A stretch of 64,000 bases of DNA from an uncultured Rhodospirillales bacterium (GCA_903928895.1 CAIYSR010000141.1:1-64000); one strand, 5' to 3'. Positions 16,943 through 30,291 are shown, counted from the first letter of the stretch. Notes: generated from the letters alone by a model not told the origin. Translations and numbers: made by a program.

Positions 16943-17677
16943 ATGCGTCAACTGATCGCCGGCAACTGGAAAATGAACGGGCTGCAGGAGCGTGCGGCGG
17001 CGATCGCGGCGCCGCTCAGGCGTGGCGCCGACGGGCTCGGCTGCGATCTGCTGGTCTGCCCGCCGGCGACGCTGATCACCACGGTGGCGCATATCCTGGC
17101 GGGATCGGAGGTCGCGGTCGGCGGGCAGGATTGCCATGCCAGGGGCGAGGGCGCGCATACCGGCGACATCTCGGCGGCGATGCTGCGCGATGCGGGCGCG
17201 CGCTACGTCATCCTTGGTCATTCCGAGCGGCGCGCGGATCACGGCGAGAGCGATGAGATGGTGCGGGCCAAGACGGTCGCGGCGACGGCAGCCGGGCTGA
17301 CGCCGATCGTCTGCGTTGGCGAAACCGAGGCGCAGCGGCTGGCGGGCGAGCAGAATGCGGTGGTGGGCGGGCAGCTCGCCGGCAGCCTGCCCGAGGGGTT
17401 CGTAGGCGTGGTGGCCTATGAGCCGGTGTGGGCGATCGGCACCGGGCGGACGCCGACGGAGGAGGATGTCGCGGCGATGCATGGCTTCATTCGCGGCCGG
17501 CTGGTGGCGCTGCTCGGCGAGGGCGGCGCCGGGCTGCGGATTCTCTATGGTGGTTCGGTGAAGCCGTCCAATGCGGCGGCGCTGCTGGGGCTGCCCGAGG
17601 TCGGCGGCGCGCTGGTGGGCGGGGCGAGCCTGCAGGCCGAGGATTTCCTGGGCATCGCCCGCGCCGCCCGGGCCTGA
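16943..17677 (+). CDS. tpiA: Triosephosphate isomerase
   Basis: The 244-residue TIM barrel interconverts dihydroxyacetone phosphate and glyceraldehyde 3-phosphate. Catalytic residues are visible: Lys10 in GNWKMNG, His93 in ILGHSERR, and Glu160 in [11 protein letters not shown]. The phosphate-binding 'LYGGSVKP' loop is near the end. AAGGAGG lies 6 bases before ATG 16943. It opens the block of glycolysis, PDH and envelope genes; in many alphaproteobacteria secG follows directly, but here three genes and repeats intervene. Confidence 0.97.
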   Translation: MRQLIAGNWKMNGLQERAAAIAAPLRRGADGLGCDLLVCPPATLITTVAHILAGSEVAVGGQDCHARGEGAHTGDISAAMLRDAGARYVILGHSERRADHGESDEMVRAKTVAATAAGLTPIVCVGETEAQRLAGEQNAVVGGQLAGSLPEGFVGVVAYEPVWAIGTGRTPTEEDVAAMHGFIRGRLVALLGEGGAGLRILYGGSVKPSNAAALLGLPEVGGALVGGASLQAEDFLGIARAARA

Positions 17678-17678
17678 G

Positions 17679-18383
17679 ATGGCCTTTACCAGCAAGCTCA
17701 GCCGCGACCGCAGCCGCCGTCGTCGCCAATTCATGGGCCGCGCAACGCTGTGGCTGCTCGGCCTCGGCGTGCTCGGCGGGCTCGGCTACTCGGCCTACCA
17801 GACCGGCACGATGCTGGCGGAATCGCGGGTGGTGGAGCTCGAACGCAGCCTGGTCACGCTGAGCGCGCAGCTGGAGACCGCAAACCTGGAGAAGGCCCGG
17901 GTGCTGGCCGGACTGGCCGAGATGCGGCAGGCCGACGCGGCGTTGCAGGCGCGCTATGATGCCGATGTGCCGAAGGGCGAGCTGGCCGATCTGCTCGCCG
18001 CCCTGCGCGGGCGGCTGGCCCAGGGTGTGCCGGCGGCGCGGTTGGGGCAGGTGGTGCAGGAGGCGGCGGCGGCGCGGCCCTGCGAGACCCGGTTGACGCG
18101 GCGGCGCTTCGCCATCGTGCCGGCCGGGCGGGCGGCCGAGGAGGTCGCGCTGCTCGACGGGCTGGTGCAGGTGTCGGCTTTCGTGCCGGTCGGGGCCACC
18201 GAGTTTGGCCGCAATGTCACGGTTGTGGTGACCCGCGCCTGGGTGGCGGAGCCGCTGAAGCTTGCCGGGCTGCCGGCGCGGCAGGAGATCGCGGTCAACA
18301 ACCTGGTGATGCGGCTGACGGTGGAGCCCAGCGATGTCGCGGGTTATGCGATTGCGACGTTGTCGGGCTGCGGCAAGGTCTAG
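17679..18383 (+). CDS. Single-pass membrane protein with coiled coil, unknown function
   Basis: I do not recognise this 234-residue protein. An arginine-rich N terminus ('SRDRSRRRRQ') precedes one transmembrane helix at about residues 21-41 ('ATLWLLGLGVLGGLGYSAYQTG'), so the rest should be periplasmic. Residues 45-85 form a heptad-like coiled coil ('ELERSLVTLSAQLETANLEKARVLAGLAEM'). The remainder is a globular region with two cysteines ('ARPCETRLTRRRF' and the C-terminal 'LSGCGKV') that could form a disulfide. The start ATG 17679 is one base after the tpiA stop, so it is probably cotranscribed with tpiA. The topology recalls envelope-assembly or septal accessory proteins, but there is no firm homology. 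Confidence 0.75.
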   Translation: MAFTSKLSRDRSRRRRQFMGRATLWLLGLGVLGGLGYSAYQTGTMLAESRVVELERSLVTLSAQLETANLEKARVLAGLAEMRQADAALQARYDADVPKGELADLLAALRGRLAQGVPAARLGQVVQEAAAARPCETRLTRRRFAIVPAGRAAEEVALLDGLVQVSAFVPVGATEFGRNVTVVVTRAWVAEPLKLAGLPARQEIAVNNLVMRLTVEPSDVAGYAIATLSGCGKV

Positions 18384-18468
18384 CATTTCAGTCTGGCGGT
18401 TGGCCGGAATTGTCGCAGTGGACGGCGGCGCGGGGGGCGGCCAGACTGGGGCAAACAGGAGCAGTCCC

Positions 18469-19887
18469 ATGCAGAACACCGCCCCCGTCTGGTCCCTGGT
18501 TGAGGGGCATCGTGCCGAGTTCGAGGCCTTTGCCGATCGCATATGGGAGATGCCGGAACTGGGTTTCCAGGAGCATCGCTCGGCCGCCGAACATACCGCG
18601 ATGTTGCGGCGGCACGGGTTTCGCGTCACCGAGGGGGTGGCCGGGCTGCCGACGGCGATGATCGGCGAGGCCGGCGAGGAGGGGCCGGTGATTGCGATCC
18701 TCGGCGAGTTCGACGCGCTGCCCGGCCTGTCCAATGAGGCGGGGGTGGCGGAGCACCGGCCGATCGGCGGCGCCGGACATGCGTGCGGACACAATCTGCT
18801 CGGGTCGGCCAGCATGCTGGCGGCGGTGGCGGTGAAGCAGTGGTTGGAGGGGCAAGGGATCAAGGGGCGGGTGCGCTATTACGGCTGCCCGGCCGAGGAG
18901 AACGGCGCGAGCAAGCTGTTCATGGTGCGCGAGGGCGCTTTTGCCGACGTCGACATCGCGCTGTCCTGGCATCCGGCGCCGTTTGCCGCGGTCAATCCGG
19001 CGAATTCGCTGGCCAATGTGCAGATCGATTTCAGGTTCACCGGACGGGCGAGCCATGCGGCGGCGTCGCCGCATCTCGGGCGCTCGGCGCTGGATGCGGT
19101 GGAATTGATGAATGTCGGCGTCAACTACATGCGCGAGCACATGCCGTCCGACGCGCGCATCCACTATGCGCTGCTCGACGCCGGCGGGATCGCGCCGAAT
19201 GTGGTGCAGGCAACGGCGAAGGTGCGCTACGTGATCCGGGCGCGGGAGTTGCCGGACCTGCATCCGCTGATTGCCCGGGTCAAGAAGATCGCCGAGGGGG
19301 CCGCGCTGATGACCGAAACATCAGTGGCGGCGCGGACCATTGCCGGGATGTCCAACCTGCTCGGCAACACGCCGCTGGAACAGGCGCTGCACGCCAATCT
19401 CGAACGGCTCGGGCCGCCGCAATGGGACGCGGCCGACCAAGAATTCGCCGCGCAGATCCGTGCCACCCTGCGGCCGGAGGACATCGACGGCGCGTTCCTG
19501 CGCTTCGGGATGAAGCCCGATCGCGGCGTGGCGCTGGCCGACCGAATCGTGCCGCTGGGCGCGCGCGGCAATTCCGGGGTCGGCAGCACCGATGTCGGCG
19601 ATGTGTCCTGGGTGGTGCCGACCGCGCAGATCCGGGGCGCCACCTATGCGATCGGCACGCCCGGTCACTCGTGGCAGCTGACCGCCCAGGGAAAATCGGG
19701 CATCGCCCACAAAGGCATGGTCCATGCCGCCAAGATTCTGGCGGCGACCGCGGTCGATGCGCTCGCCGATCCGGCGCTAATCGCGGCGGCCCGGCTGGAC
19801 CATGCCGCGCGGACGGCGGACAATCCCTATGTCTGTCCGATCGACGCCGATGTTGCGCCCGCGCTGGAGATGGCGCTGGGCGGCTAG
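18469..19887 (+). CDS. M20-family amidohydrolase, AbgB-like (aminobenzoyl-glutamate utilisation type)
   Basis: The 472-residue metallopeptidase-like hydrolase has the zinc/manganese ligands of the M20D group: 'GGAGHACGHNLLG', 'GCPAEENGASK', 'IALSWHPAPF' and the late 'TPGHSWQL'. A dimerisation insert ('FTGRASHAAASPHLGRSALDAVELM') lies in the middle. Relatives cleave N-acyl amino acids or p-aminobenzoyl-glutamate. ATG 18469 is preceded by CAGGAGCAG; the frame is open further upstream but overlaps the preceding gene. It interrupts the usual tpiA-secG neighbourhood. The R4 element begins right after its stop. Confidence 0.88.
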   Translation: MQNTAPVWSLVEGHRAEFEAFADRIWEMPELGFQEHRSAAEHTAMLRRHGFRVTEGVAGLPTAMIGEAGEEGPVIAILGEFDALPGLSNEAGVAEHRPIGGAGHACGHNLLGSASMLAAVAVKQWLEGQGIKGRVRYYGCPAEENGASKLFMVREGAFADVDIALSWHPAPFAAVNPANSLANVQIDFRFTGRASHAAASPHLGRSALDAVELMNVGVNYMREHMPSDARIHYALLDAGGIAPNVVQATAKVRYVIRARELPDLHPLIARVKKIAEGAALMTETSVAARTIAGMSNLLGNTPLEQALHANLERLGPPQWDAADQEFAAQIRATLRPEDIDGAFLRFGMKPDRGVALADRIVPLGARGNSGVGSTDVGDVSWVVPTAQIRGATYAIGTPGHSWQLTAQGKSGIAHKGMVHAAKILAATAVDALADPALIAAARLDHAARTADNPYVCPIDADVAPALEMALGG

Positions 19888-19888
19888 G

Positions 19889-20217
19889 CAGGTTTTTGCC
19901 GGATGAACCACGGATGGAAACGGAAACATCGAGCTGGCGAAAACCAGCTGATACCAACTCCGAAAAAGAATGATGCCCCCTTGATTGGGGTAGGGAAGCG
20001 CTTCTTTTTTGGAAAAAAGAAGCAAAAAACTTTTGTCCTTTAGATTTTGTCACTCCATGAGTGAAAAATTAACGTGTAAAGTTTTTTGTTTCTTTTTTTA
20101 AAAAAAGAAACGCTTCGTTCCTGCCTGCTGTTTCTTCTCTGCGATCCGTGAAGATCAATGTTTAGCAGCGTTGGTATCAGGTTTCAGCAGGCGCGCAAAC
20201 CTATAGGAGTTTGCTTA
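19889..20217. repeat. R4 element split by an R2 element
   Basis: The left module (19889-19957) contains 'AACATCGAGCTGGCGAAAACCAGCT', like the R4 copy at 892-1004, and ends CTGATACCAAC. The right module begins with its reverse complement GTTGGTATCAG (from 20170) and runs through 'CAGCAGGCGCGCAAACCT' to GTTTGCTTAGGC, again like R4. Between them lies R2 (19996-20118), so R2 appears inserted in, or combined with, R4. This 327-bp gap between convergent genes holds nothing else, and the right end supplies the TAA stop of the YbaK-like gene. Confidence 0.65.
19996..20118. repeat. R2 paired-hairpin element, complete copy
   Basis: The left hairpin has a GCTTCTTTTTT/AAAAAAGAAGC stem with AAAAAACTTTTGTCC. 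A spacer of about 40 bp follows, then GTAAAGTTTTTTGTTTC and a right hairpin with a GTTTCTTTT/AAAAGAAAC stem. The halves are inverted as in 13278-13405, but the right stem uses GTTTC/GAAAC instead of GGTTC/GAACC. Confidence 0.76.
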
Positions 20218-20700
20218 GGCTGGGGTCAGGTCCTGGCGGATGTCGGCGACAATGGCGCCGGTGAGGCGGACGAGGGTTGCGGGGTCGGTGGTGAAGACAT
20301 GGGTGGGTGAGCCGGCGGCGGCCCAGATCGAATGGAGCGGCAGGAGATCGCGGTCGAACACCAGCAGGGCGGCGCTGGTGTGGCCGAACGGGCTGACGCC
20401 GCCGATGGCGAAGCCGGTGGCGTGGCGGACGAACTCGGCATCGGCGCGTTTGACCGGCCGGCCGAGGGCGGCGGCGAGCTTTTTGGGGTCGACCCGGTTG
20501 GCACCCGAGGTGATGACGACAACGGCCTGGTCGCCGGCGCGGAAGACGATGGATTTGGCGATCTGGGCGACGGCGCAACCCACAGCGGCGGCGGCGTCCT
20601 CCGCGGTGCGGGTGCCATCGGGGAATTCGGTGATACGGTCGGGGTGGCCGGCGGCAAGCAGGGCGGCGCGGACGCGTTCGACGGAGGCGAGAAGGGGCAT
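20215..20700 (-). CDS. YbaK/EbsC-family aminoacyl-tRNA deacylase (prolyl-tRNA editing domain)
   Basis: The 161-residue single-domain protein shows the YbaK fold: 'AAAAVGCAVAQIAKSIVFRAGDQAVVVITSG', with the conserved lysine of A-K-S-I-V-F, then 'PVKRADAEFVRHATGFAIGGVSPFGH' and 'LHSIWAAAGSPTHVFTTDPATLVRLTGA'. Relatives hydrolyse mischarged tRNAs, for example Cys- or Ala-tRNAPro, in trans. ATG 20700 has GGAG upstream; the longer open frame is an artefact. Its TAA stop lies in the end of the R4 element. The exact tRNA substrate cannot be assigned. Confidence 0.88.
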   Translation of the reverse strand: MPLLASVERVRAALLAAGHPDRITEFPDGTRTAEDAAAAVGCAVAQIAKSIVFRAGDQAVVVITSGANRVDPKKLAAALGRPVKRADAEFVRHATGFAIGGVSPFGHTSAALLVFDRDLLPLHSIWAAAGSPTHVFTTDPATLVRLTGAIVADIRQDLTPA

Positions 20701-20857
20701 GGGGGCTCCGGGTGGCTGGCGGACACACGATGGCGCGGCCGCCGGGAGGACGGCAAGCCGGGGCGGGATCGGGGCAGGGGAGCTTCCCGGCAGGCACGGC
20801 TTTGCAATCCGGGGCGGGGACTGTAGAAGGCGGCGGCGAGTTCCACCGGGGCGTTTC

Positions 20858-21169
20858 ATGACCACCGTTTTGCTGATCATCCATTTGTTCGTGACCATCG
20901 CCCTGATCGGCGTGGTGCTGATCCAGCGCAGCGAGGGCGGCGGGCTTGGCATCGGTAGCTCGCAGGGCATGGGCTCGTTCATGGGCGGGCGCGGCACGGC
21001 CAATCTGCTGACCCGGACGACCGCGATCCTGGGGACGCTGTTTTTCGCGCTGTCGCTGACCTTGGCGTTGATGAACCGTGGTACTGTGGGGGCGAACCGC
21101 TCGGTGCTGGATGCGCCGGCGGCGCAGGCGCCGGTGGTGCCGGCAGGGCCGAGCGTGCCGACGCGCTGA
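20858..21169 (+). CDS. secG: Preprotein translocase subunit SecG
   Basis: The 103-residue inner-membrane protein has two hydrophobic helices ('TVLLIIHLFVTIALIGVVLIQ' and 'AILGTLFFALSLTLALMN') flanking the conserved loop 'RSEGGGLGIGSSQGMGSFMGGRG', with 'ANLLTRTT' before helix 2. This is the SecG signature. It enhances SecYE/SecA-driven export. It lies divergently from the YbaK-like gene and about 120 bp upstream of pyrG. The Ala/Pro-rich tail is typical of alphaproteobacterial SecG. Confidence 0.94.
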   Translation: MTTVLLIIHLFVTIALIGVVLIQRSEGGGLGIGSSQGMGSFMGGRGTANLLTRTTAILGTLFFALSLTLALMNRGTVGANRSVLDAPAAQAPVVPAGPSVPTR

Positions 21170-23756
<2,587 letters not shown>

Positions 23757-23757
23757 A

Positions 23758-23858
23758 GCGTGATCGCCAAAGGTGGAATCACGCGGTGGCGTGAATCACG
23801 CGACAAAACAAAAGCCTAGAGCATGATCCGCACGCCTTTCCGTGGGATCATGCTCTAG
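23758..23858. repeat. R5: two adjacent inverted repeats downstream of kdsA
   Basis: GCGTGAT (23758-23764) pairs with ATCACGC (23778-23784). CTAGAGCATGATCC (23816-23829) pairs perfectly with GGATCATGCTCTAG (23845-23858), giving a 14-bp stem. The right arm includes the TAG stop codon of the higA-like gene. It lies between convergent genes, so it may act as a two-way terminator. The AGAGCATGATC core resembles a repeat I know from other alphaproteobacteria. Confidence 0.7.
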
Positions 23859-24169
23859 GCGGCGTTCATCTGCGGGATTTTGTCGACCACGTCGGCCAGG
23901 TCGCGTTCAGCGCGCCATAAATCGAGCGCTTGCTGCATGTTGAGCCACAGGTGCGGGCCGTTGCCGCAGAGTTTGCCCAGCCGCACTGCCATTTCCGCAG
24001 TGACGGCGGCTTGTTCGGCCAGGATGCGGTGCAGCGTCTGCCGGGAGACACCGAGCTTGGCGGCGACATCGGTCACGCTCAGGCGAAGGGCGGGGAGCAC
24101 CTCCTCGCGTAGGATGACGCCGGGGTGGGTGGGCTGCCAGGCGGGGCGGCGGTTGATCACATCGTCCAT
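23855..24169 (-). CDS. HigA-family antitoxin with XRE-type helix-turn-helix
   Basis: The 104-residue protein opens 'RPAWQPTHPGVILREEVLPAL', the standard HigA/VapI lead-in, and contains an HTH ('LSVTDVAAKLGVSRQTLHRILAE') at about residues 29-52. It then has 'AEMAVRLGKLCGNGPHLWLNMQQALDLW', the usual HigA C-terminal helix set. It should neutralise a RelE/HigB toxin and bind its own operator. The toxin-like gene lies divergently 109 bp away, not in the usual same-strand operon. The stop codon sits in the R5 inverted repeat. Confidence 0.9.
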   Translation of the reverse strand: MDDVINRRPAWQPTHPGVILREEVLPALRLSVTDVAAKLGVSRQTLHRILAEQAAVTAEMAVRLGKLCGNGPHLWLNMQQALDLWRAERDLADVVDKIPQMNAA

Positions 24170-24278
24170 CGTCGGTCCTCCCGGAGCTTAAGTGCGATTG
24201 CACTAAAATATGGACAGATACCGTGTCGTGTGTCAACTTACAATTGACATATTGACATGCAAGACGCTACACCGAGGC
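24170..24278. promoter_or_regulatory. Divergent higA/higB control region with two palindromes
   Basis: AGTGCGATTGCACT (24191-24204) has perfect 5-bp arms. TGTCAA (24231-24236) and TTGACA (24244-24249) form a second dyad, and another TTGACA occurs at 24252-24257. The palindromes are candidate operators for the HigA-like repressor. The TTGACA copies are candidate -35 boxes for the toxin-side promoter, although no convincing -10 is seen at the right distance. Confidence 0.5.
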
Positions 24279-25929
<1,651 letters not shown>

Positions 25930-26007
25930 TGCTTTGACATCTGAGGTATCCCGCGCATACTACTGATTCACCATGCGAAGTGGCATGACGGGCGGCGGGA
26001 TACCTCG

Positions 26008-26337
26008 ATGAGCTTCATGGTCTCGGTCAAGCGAAAGGCACGTGCGGCGGTATTGCCGTCGGTGCTGCTTGCCGTGGCCGGCTATTTCGTCTGGCAGGCG
26101 CAACAGGGCGATCGCGGGTTGAAGGCCTGGGACCAGCGCCAGGGAGATGTGCTCGCGGCCAAGGCCGAGCTTGAGCGGGCGGCGATGGACCTGGCGATCT
26201 GGGAGCGGCGGGTGCAGGCGATGCGGCGCAGCCCGATCGATCGCGACACGCTTGACGAGCGGGCGCGGGCAGTGCGCGATCTCACCGATCCGTCCGACAT
26301 CGTGGTCCTCTATCCGCAGAACAAACGGTTGTTCTGA
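26008..26337 (+). CDS. FtsB/DivIC-like septum formation initiator
   Basis: The 109-residue bitopic protein has a basic N terminus, one transmembrane helix at about residues 14-31 ('AVLPSVLLAVAGYFVWQ'), and a coiled coil ('AAKAELERAAMDLAIWERRVQAMR'). The ending 'DTLDERARAVRDLTDPSDIVVLY' is characteristic of the DivIC/FtsB family. It would join FtsL and FtsQ at the division site. Its place between eno and pdhA is the usual alphaproteobacterial context and supports the call. Confidence 0.88.
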   Translation: MSFMVSVKRKARAAVLPSVLLAVAGYFVWQAQQGDRGLKAWDQRQGDVLAAKAELERAAMDLAIWERRVQAMRRSPIDRDTLDERARAVRDLTDPSDIVVLYPQNKRLF

Positions 26338-26604
26338 GACGGGCCGGGATATTCGGGCCCGTAATGTCCGTGCGAAATGGCGGGCGGCCGGGACATAAAA
26401 TTTCTTGTTTCCGTGATTCGAGGCAACCGGCTGAGATCAGAGGAAACCGCGAATCAACCTGCGACAAAGACTTAACTCAAAATCGGTTAAGTGGTGCTAT
26501 TGCATTGCACAATAACCCTTTTTCCCATTGCTCGCTTGTCGGATCGGCGCGGCGTCGCTACCTCTGCGGCATAATCGGCGGCAATCCGGACAGGGGGCGG
26601 CTTC
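26338..26604. promoter_or_regulatory. pdhA upstream region with dyad motifs
   Basis: This 267-bp gap precedes the pyruvate dehydrogenase genes. CTTAAC (26471-26476) and GTTAAG (26486-26491) are perfect inverted arms. TTGCATTGCACAAT (26500-26513) is a TGC-rich dyad shortly downstream. The local A/T content is higher than in flanking genes, as expected of a promoter. These are plausible operator sites, but the regulator is not identified. No ORF or RNA gene is evident here. Confidence 0.4.
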
Positions 26605-27627
26605 ATGGCGCAGGCGGCGGACGGCAGGAAAGGGCGCAAGGCCCGGCTCGTGAATGAACCGGCCGGACTGGACCGGGACACGTTGCTGCGGGCCTACCGC
26701 GACATGCTGCTGATCCGCAGGTTCGAGGAGAAGGCCGGCCAGCTCTATGGCATGGGTCTGATCGGCGGGTTCTGCCATCTTTATATCGGCCAGGAGGCGG
26801 TGGTGGTCGGCCTCCAACTCGCGCTCAAGCAGGGCGACGAGGTGATCACCTCCTACCGCGACCATGGGCACATGCTGGCGACCGGCATGGAGGCGCGCGG
26901 GGTGATGGCGGAACTGACCGGGCGTTCCGGCGGGTATTCGCGCGGCAAGGGCGGCTCGATGCACATGTTCAGCCGGGAGAAGAATTTCTTCGGCGGGCAC
27001 GGCATCGTGGGCGCCCAAGTGAGCCTCGGGACCGGGCTCGCGTTCTCCAACGCCTATCGCGGCAACGACAATGTGAGCGTGACCTATTTCGGGGATGGCG
27101 CGTCCAACCAGGGCCAGGTGTTCGAGAGCTTCAACCTCGCCGCGCTACTCAAGCTGCCCGTGATCTTTGTGATCGAGAACAACAAGTACGGGATGGGCAC
27201 CTCGGTCGAGCGGGCAACCGCGAGCCATGACCTGTCGCAGAATGGAGCCCCCTGGGGCATTGCCTCGTTGCAGGTCGACGGGATGGATGTCGATGCGGTC
27301 AAGCATGCCGCTGACATTGCCACCGCGCATTGCCGCGCCGGCAAGGGGCCGTTCCTGCTGGAGATGAAGACATATCGCTATCGCGGGCATTCGATGTCGG
27401 ACCCCGGGCGCTATCGCTCGCGCGAGGAGATCCAGAAGATGCGTTCGGAGCGGGACTGCATCGAGGCGGCGCGGCACAAGCTGGCGGCGTTCGATGTCGA
27501 CGAGGCCGAGATCAAGCGGATCGACGACGAGGTCAAGGCCATCGTGCAGGACGCGGCCGATTTCGCCCAGACCAGCCCGGAGCCGGATCCGTCCGAGCTG
27601 TGGACCGATATCCTGAAGGAGGGCTGA
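26605..27627 (+). CDS. pdhA: Pyruvate dehydrogenase E1 component, alpha subunit
   Basis: The 340-residue thiamine-diphosphate enzyme subunit decarboxylates pyruvate in the PDH complex. The cofactor motif is clear: '[25 protein letters not shown]' to '[11 protein letters not shown]'. The phosphorylation-loop-like region '[20 protein letters not shown]' follows. The N terminus has '[18 protein letters not shown]'. It is followed 4 bases later by pdhB. The two-gene E1 arrangement (alpha plus beta) is the form usual in alphaproteobacteria, unlike the single-chain AceE of enterobacteria. Confidence 0.96.
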   Translation: MAQAADGRKGRKARLVNEPAGLDRDTLLRAYRDMLLIRRFEEKAGQLYGMGLIGGFCHLYIGQEAVVVGLQLALKQGDEVITSYRDHGHMLATGMEARGVMAELTGRSGGYSRGKGGSMHMFSREKNFFGGHGIVGAQVSLGTGLAFSNAYRGNDNVSVTYFGDGASNQGQVFESFNLAALLKLPVIFVIENNKYGMGTSVERATASHDLSQNGAPWGIASLQVDGMDVDAVKHAADIATAHCRAGKGPFLLEMKTYRYRGHSMSDPGRYRSREEIQKMRSERDCIEAARHKLAAFDVDEAEIKRIDDEVKAIVQDAADFAQTSPEPDPSELWTDILKEG

Positions 27628-27631
27628 GGCG

Positions 27632-28957
27632 ATGGCCACGCAAATCCTGATGCCGGCGCTTTCGCCCACGATGACGGAGGGCAAGCTGTCGCGCTGGCTG
27701 AAGAAAGTAGGTGAGATGGTGAGCGCGGGTGACGTGATCGCCGAGATCGAGACCGACAAAGCGACCATGGAAGTCGAGGCGGTCGACGAGGGCAAGCTTT
27801 CCGCCATCCTGGTGCCGGAAGGGACCGAGGGCGTGGCGGTGAATACCCCGATTGCCGTGCTCGGCGAGACGGATGATGTCGCGGTGGTGGCGCCGAGGCC
27901 GGTGCTGGCGGCGCCTGCCCCAGTGGTGGCGCATGCGCAGCCGGTCTCCGCGCCGATGGCGGCGGAGAAGGAATGGGGGGCGACGGGACCGCTGACGGTG
28001 CGCGAGGCGTTGCGCGATGCCATGGCGGCCGAGATGCGCGCCGATGGCGATGTGTTCCTCATCGGCGAGGAGGTTGCGCAGTACCAGGGGGCCTACAAGG
28101 TCAGCCAGGGGCTGCTGGACGAGTTCGGCGCCCGTCGGGTGATAGACAGCCCGATCACCGAGCACGGGTTCACCGGCATGGCGGTGGGTGCGGCGATGAA
28201 CGGGCTCAAGCCGATCGTCGAGTTCATGACATTCAATTTCGCGATGCAGGCGATCGACCAGATCATCAATTCCGCGGCCAAGACGCTGTACATGTCGGGT
28301 GGGCAGATGGGCTGCCCGATCGTCTTTCGCGGACCGAATGGGGCGGCGAGCCGGGTCGGCGCGCAGCACAGCCAGTGCTATGCCTCCTGGTATGCGCATT
28401 GCCCGGGGCTCAAGGTGGTCGCTCCCTGGTCGGCGGCCGATGCCAAGGGGTTGTTGCGGGCTTCGATCCGCGATCCCAACCCGGTGATCTTCCTCGAAAA
28501 CGAGATCCTCTATGGGCAGAGCTTCGAGGTGCCGACCGATCCCGATTTCGTGCTGCCGATCGGCAAGGCGAAGATCGAGCGGGTGGGCAGCGATGTGACG
28601 CTGGTGGCCTTCTCCATCATGGTGGGCGTGGCGCTGAAGGCCGCCGATATCCTCGCGGAGAAGGGGATCAGCGCCGAGGTGATCAACCTGCGCACGCTGC
28701 GGCCGCTCGACATCGACACCGTGGTGGCCAGCGTCAAGAAGACCAGCCGCGTGGTCACGCTGGAGGAGGGCTGGCCGTTCGCCGGGATCGGGGCGGAAAT
28801 CAACATGCAGATCGTCGAGCACTGCTTCGACTACCTCGACGCCCCGCCGGCGCGGGTGCATGGGCTTGACGTGCCCCTGCCCTACGCCGCCAATCTGGAG
28901 AAACTCGCGCTGCCGCAGCCCGACTGGGTTGTGAGCGCCGTCGGCAAGCTGTTCTGA
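27632..28957 (+). CDS. pdhB: Pyruvate dehydrogenase E1 beta subunit with N-terminal lipoyl domain
   Basis: The 441-residue protein begins with a biotinyl/lipoyl domain (residues 1-80), whose lipoyl lysine is Lys43 in [11 protein letters not shown]. An Ala/Pro linker (about 90-115) leads into the E1-beta transketolase-like domain ('[24 protein letters not shown]', '[16 protein letters not shown]', '[15 protein letters not shown]'). It completes the E1 heterotetramer. The fused lipoyl domain is a known alphaproteobacterial trait and is nearly identical to that of pdhC, so it adds swinging arms to the complex or arose by domain duplication. Confidence 0.96.
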   Translation: MATQILMPALSPTMTEGKLSRWLKKVGEMVSAGDVIAEIETDKATMEVEAVDEGKLSAILVPEGTEGVAVNTPIAVLGETDDVAVVAPRPVLAAPAPVVAHAQPVSAPMAAEKEWGATGPLTVREALRDAMAAEMRADGDVFLIGEEVAQYQGAYKVSQGLLDEFGARRVIDSPITEHGFTGMAVGAAMNGLKPIVEFMTFNFAMQAIDQIINSAAKTLYMSGGQMGCPIVFRGPNGAASRVGAQHSQCYASWYAHCPGLKVVAPWSAADAKGLLRASIRDPNPVIFLENEILYGQSFEVPTDPDFVLPIGKAKIERVGSDVTLVAFSIMVGVALKAADILAEKGISAEVINLRTLRPLDIDTVVASVKKTSRVVTLEEGWPFAGIGAEINMQIVEHCFDYLDAPPARVHGLDVPLPYAANLEKLALPQPDWVVSAVGKLF

Positions 28958-28985
28958 ACACCACCGTAGAAGGGGGGACCGCGCC

Positions 28986-30281
28986 ATGGCCACCAATATC
29001 CTGATGCCCGCTCTGAGCCCGACCATGACCGAGGGCACGCTGGCGCGCTGGCTGAAAAAGGAAGGCGATGCGATCAAGGCGGGCGACGTGATCGCCGAGA
29101 TCGAGACCGACAAGGCGACCATGGAGGTCGAGGCAGTGGATGAGGGCGTGCTCGGCAGGATCCTGGTCGCCGATGGGACCGAGGGGGTGAAGGTGAACGC
29201 GCCGATTGCGGTGCTGGTCGAGGCCGGCGAAGCGGTGCCGGTGGCGGCTGCGGCGGCGGCTCCGAAGCTGGTGCCGGTTGCCTCCGCGGCGGTTCTTCCG
29301 CTCGCCTCGACGGCGGCCCCGCAGGCTCCCGCATCGGCCATCATAGCCCCCGCTGCTGCAGGCGGTGAGCGCGTGTTCGCGTCACCCCTCGCGCGGCGCA
29401 TGGCCAAGCAGGCGGGGCTTGACCTTGGCGTGATCGCCGGCAGCGGGCCCAATGGCCGGATTGTTCGTGCCGACATCGAGGCCGCCCAGAGCGGCGGCGC
29501 GAAGGCCGCAGCGGTGGTGGTGCCGGTCGCGGCGCCTGCGGCCGTTGCCGCGCCGCCGCCGCGTGCCGCCACGACGATCGCGGCGCCGCATACGCTGGTA
29601 CCGCATACCAGCATCCGCAAGGTGATCGCGCGGCGGCTGACCGAGGCGAAGTCCTCGATCCCGCATTTCTATGTCTCGATGGACATCGAGATCGACGCGA
29701 TGCTGGGGCTGCTGACCCAGCTTAATGCCAAGTCAGCCAAGGATGGGCCTGGCGCCTATAAGCTCTCGGTCAATGATTTCGTCATCAAGGCCGCGGCGCT
29801 GACGCTGCGGCGGGTGCCGAAGGTCAATGCGGCGTGGACGGACGAGGCGATGGCGTTTTTCGACGATGTCGATATCTCCGTGGCCGTCTCCATTCCGGAT
29901 GGGCTGATCACGCCGATCATCCGCCATGCCGATCTCAAGGGGTTGGCCACCATCAGCAACCAGATGAAGGAGCTTGCCGGGCGGGCCAAGGCGGGCAAGC
30001 TGAAGCCCGAGGAGTTCCAGGGCGGCGGGTTCTCGATTTCCAACATGGGGATGTTCGGGGTGAGCGCCTTCTCCGCCATCATCAACCCGCCCCAGGCCGC
30101 CATTCTCGCGGTTGCGGCCGGGCAGCAGCGGCCGGTGGTGAAGGATGGGCAGCTTGCGGTGGCCACCGTGATGACCTGCACGTTGAGTGTCGATCACCGC
30201 GTGGTCGATGGCGCGCTGGCGGCGGCGTGGATCGCCGAATTCAAGCGGGTGGTCGAGGACCCATTGAGCCTGATGCTGTGA
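28986..30281 (+). CDS. pdhC: Dihydrolipoamide acetyltransferase (PDH E2)
   Basis: The 431-residue core subunit transfers the acetyl group from lipoamide to CoA. It has one lipoyl domain (residues 1-80, Lys43 in ETDKATME), an Ala/Pro-rich linker, and a peripheral-subunit-binding domain around 130-170 ('[19 protein letters not shown]'). After a second linker comes the catalytic domain, with His404 and Asp408 in '[11 protein letters not shown]'. AGAAGGGGGGACC precedes ATG 28986. It sits in pdhA-pdhB-pdhC with short gaps, so the genes should be one operon. Confidence 0.96.
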   Translation: MATNILMPALSPTMTEGTLARWLKKEGDAIKAGDVIAEIETDKATMEVEAVDEGVLGRILVADGTEGVKVNAPIAVLVEAGEAVPVAAAAAAPKLVPVASAAVLPLASTAAPQAPASAIIAPAAAGGERVFASPLARRMAKQAGLDLGVIAGSGPNGRIVRADIEAAQSGGAKAAAVVVPVAAPAAVAAPPPRAATTIAAPHTLVPHTSIRKVIARRLTEAKSSIPHFYVSMDIEIDAMLGLLTQLNAKSAKDGPGAYKLSVNDFVIKAAALTLRRVPKVNAAWTDEAMAFFDDVDISVAVSIPDGLITPIIRHADLKGLATISNQMKELAGRAKAGKLKPEEFQGGGFSISNMGMFGVSAFSAIINPPQAAILAVAAGQQRPVVKDGQLAVATVMTCTLSVDHRVVDGALAAAWIAEFKRVVEDPLSLML

Positions 30282-30291
30282 TCGGCGGCCT

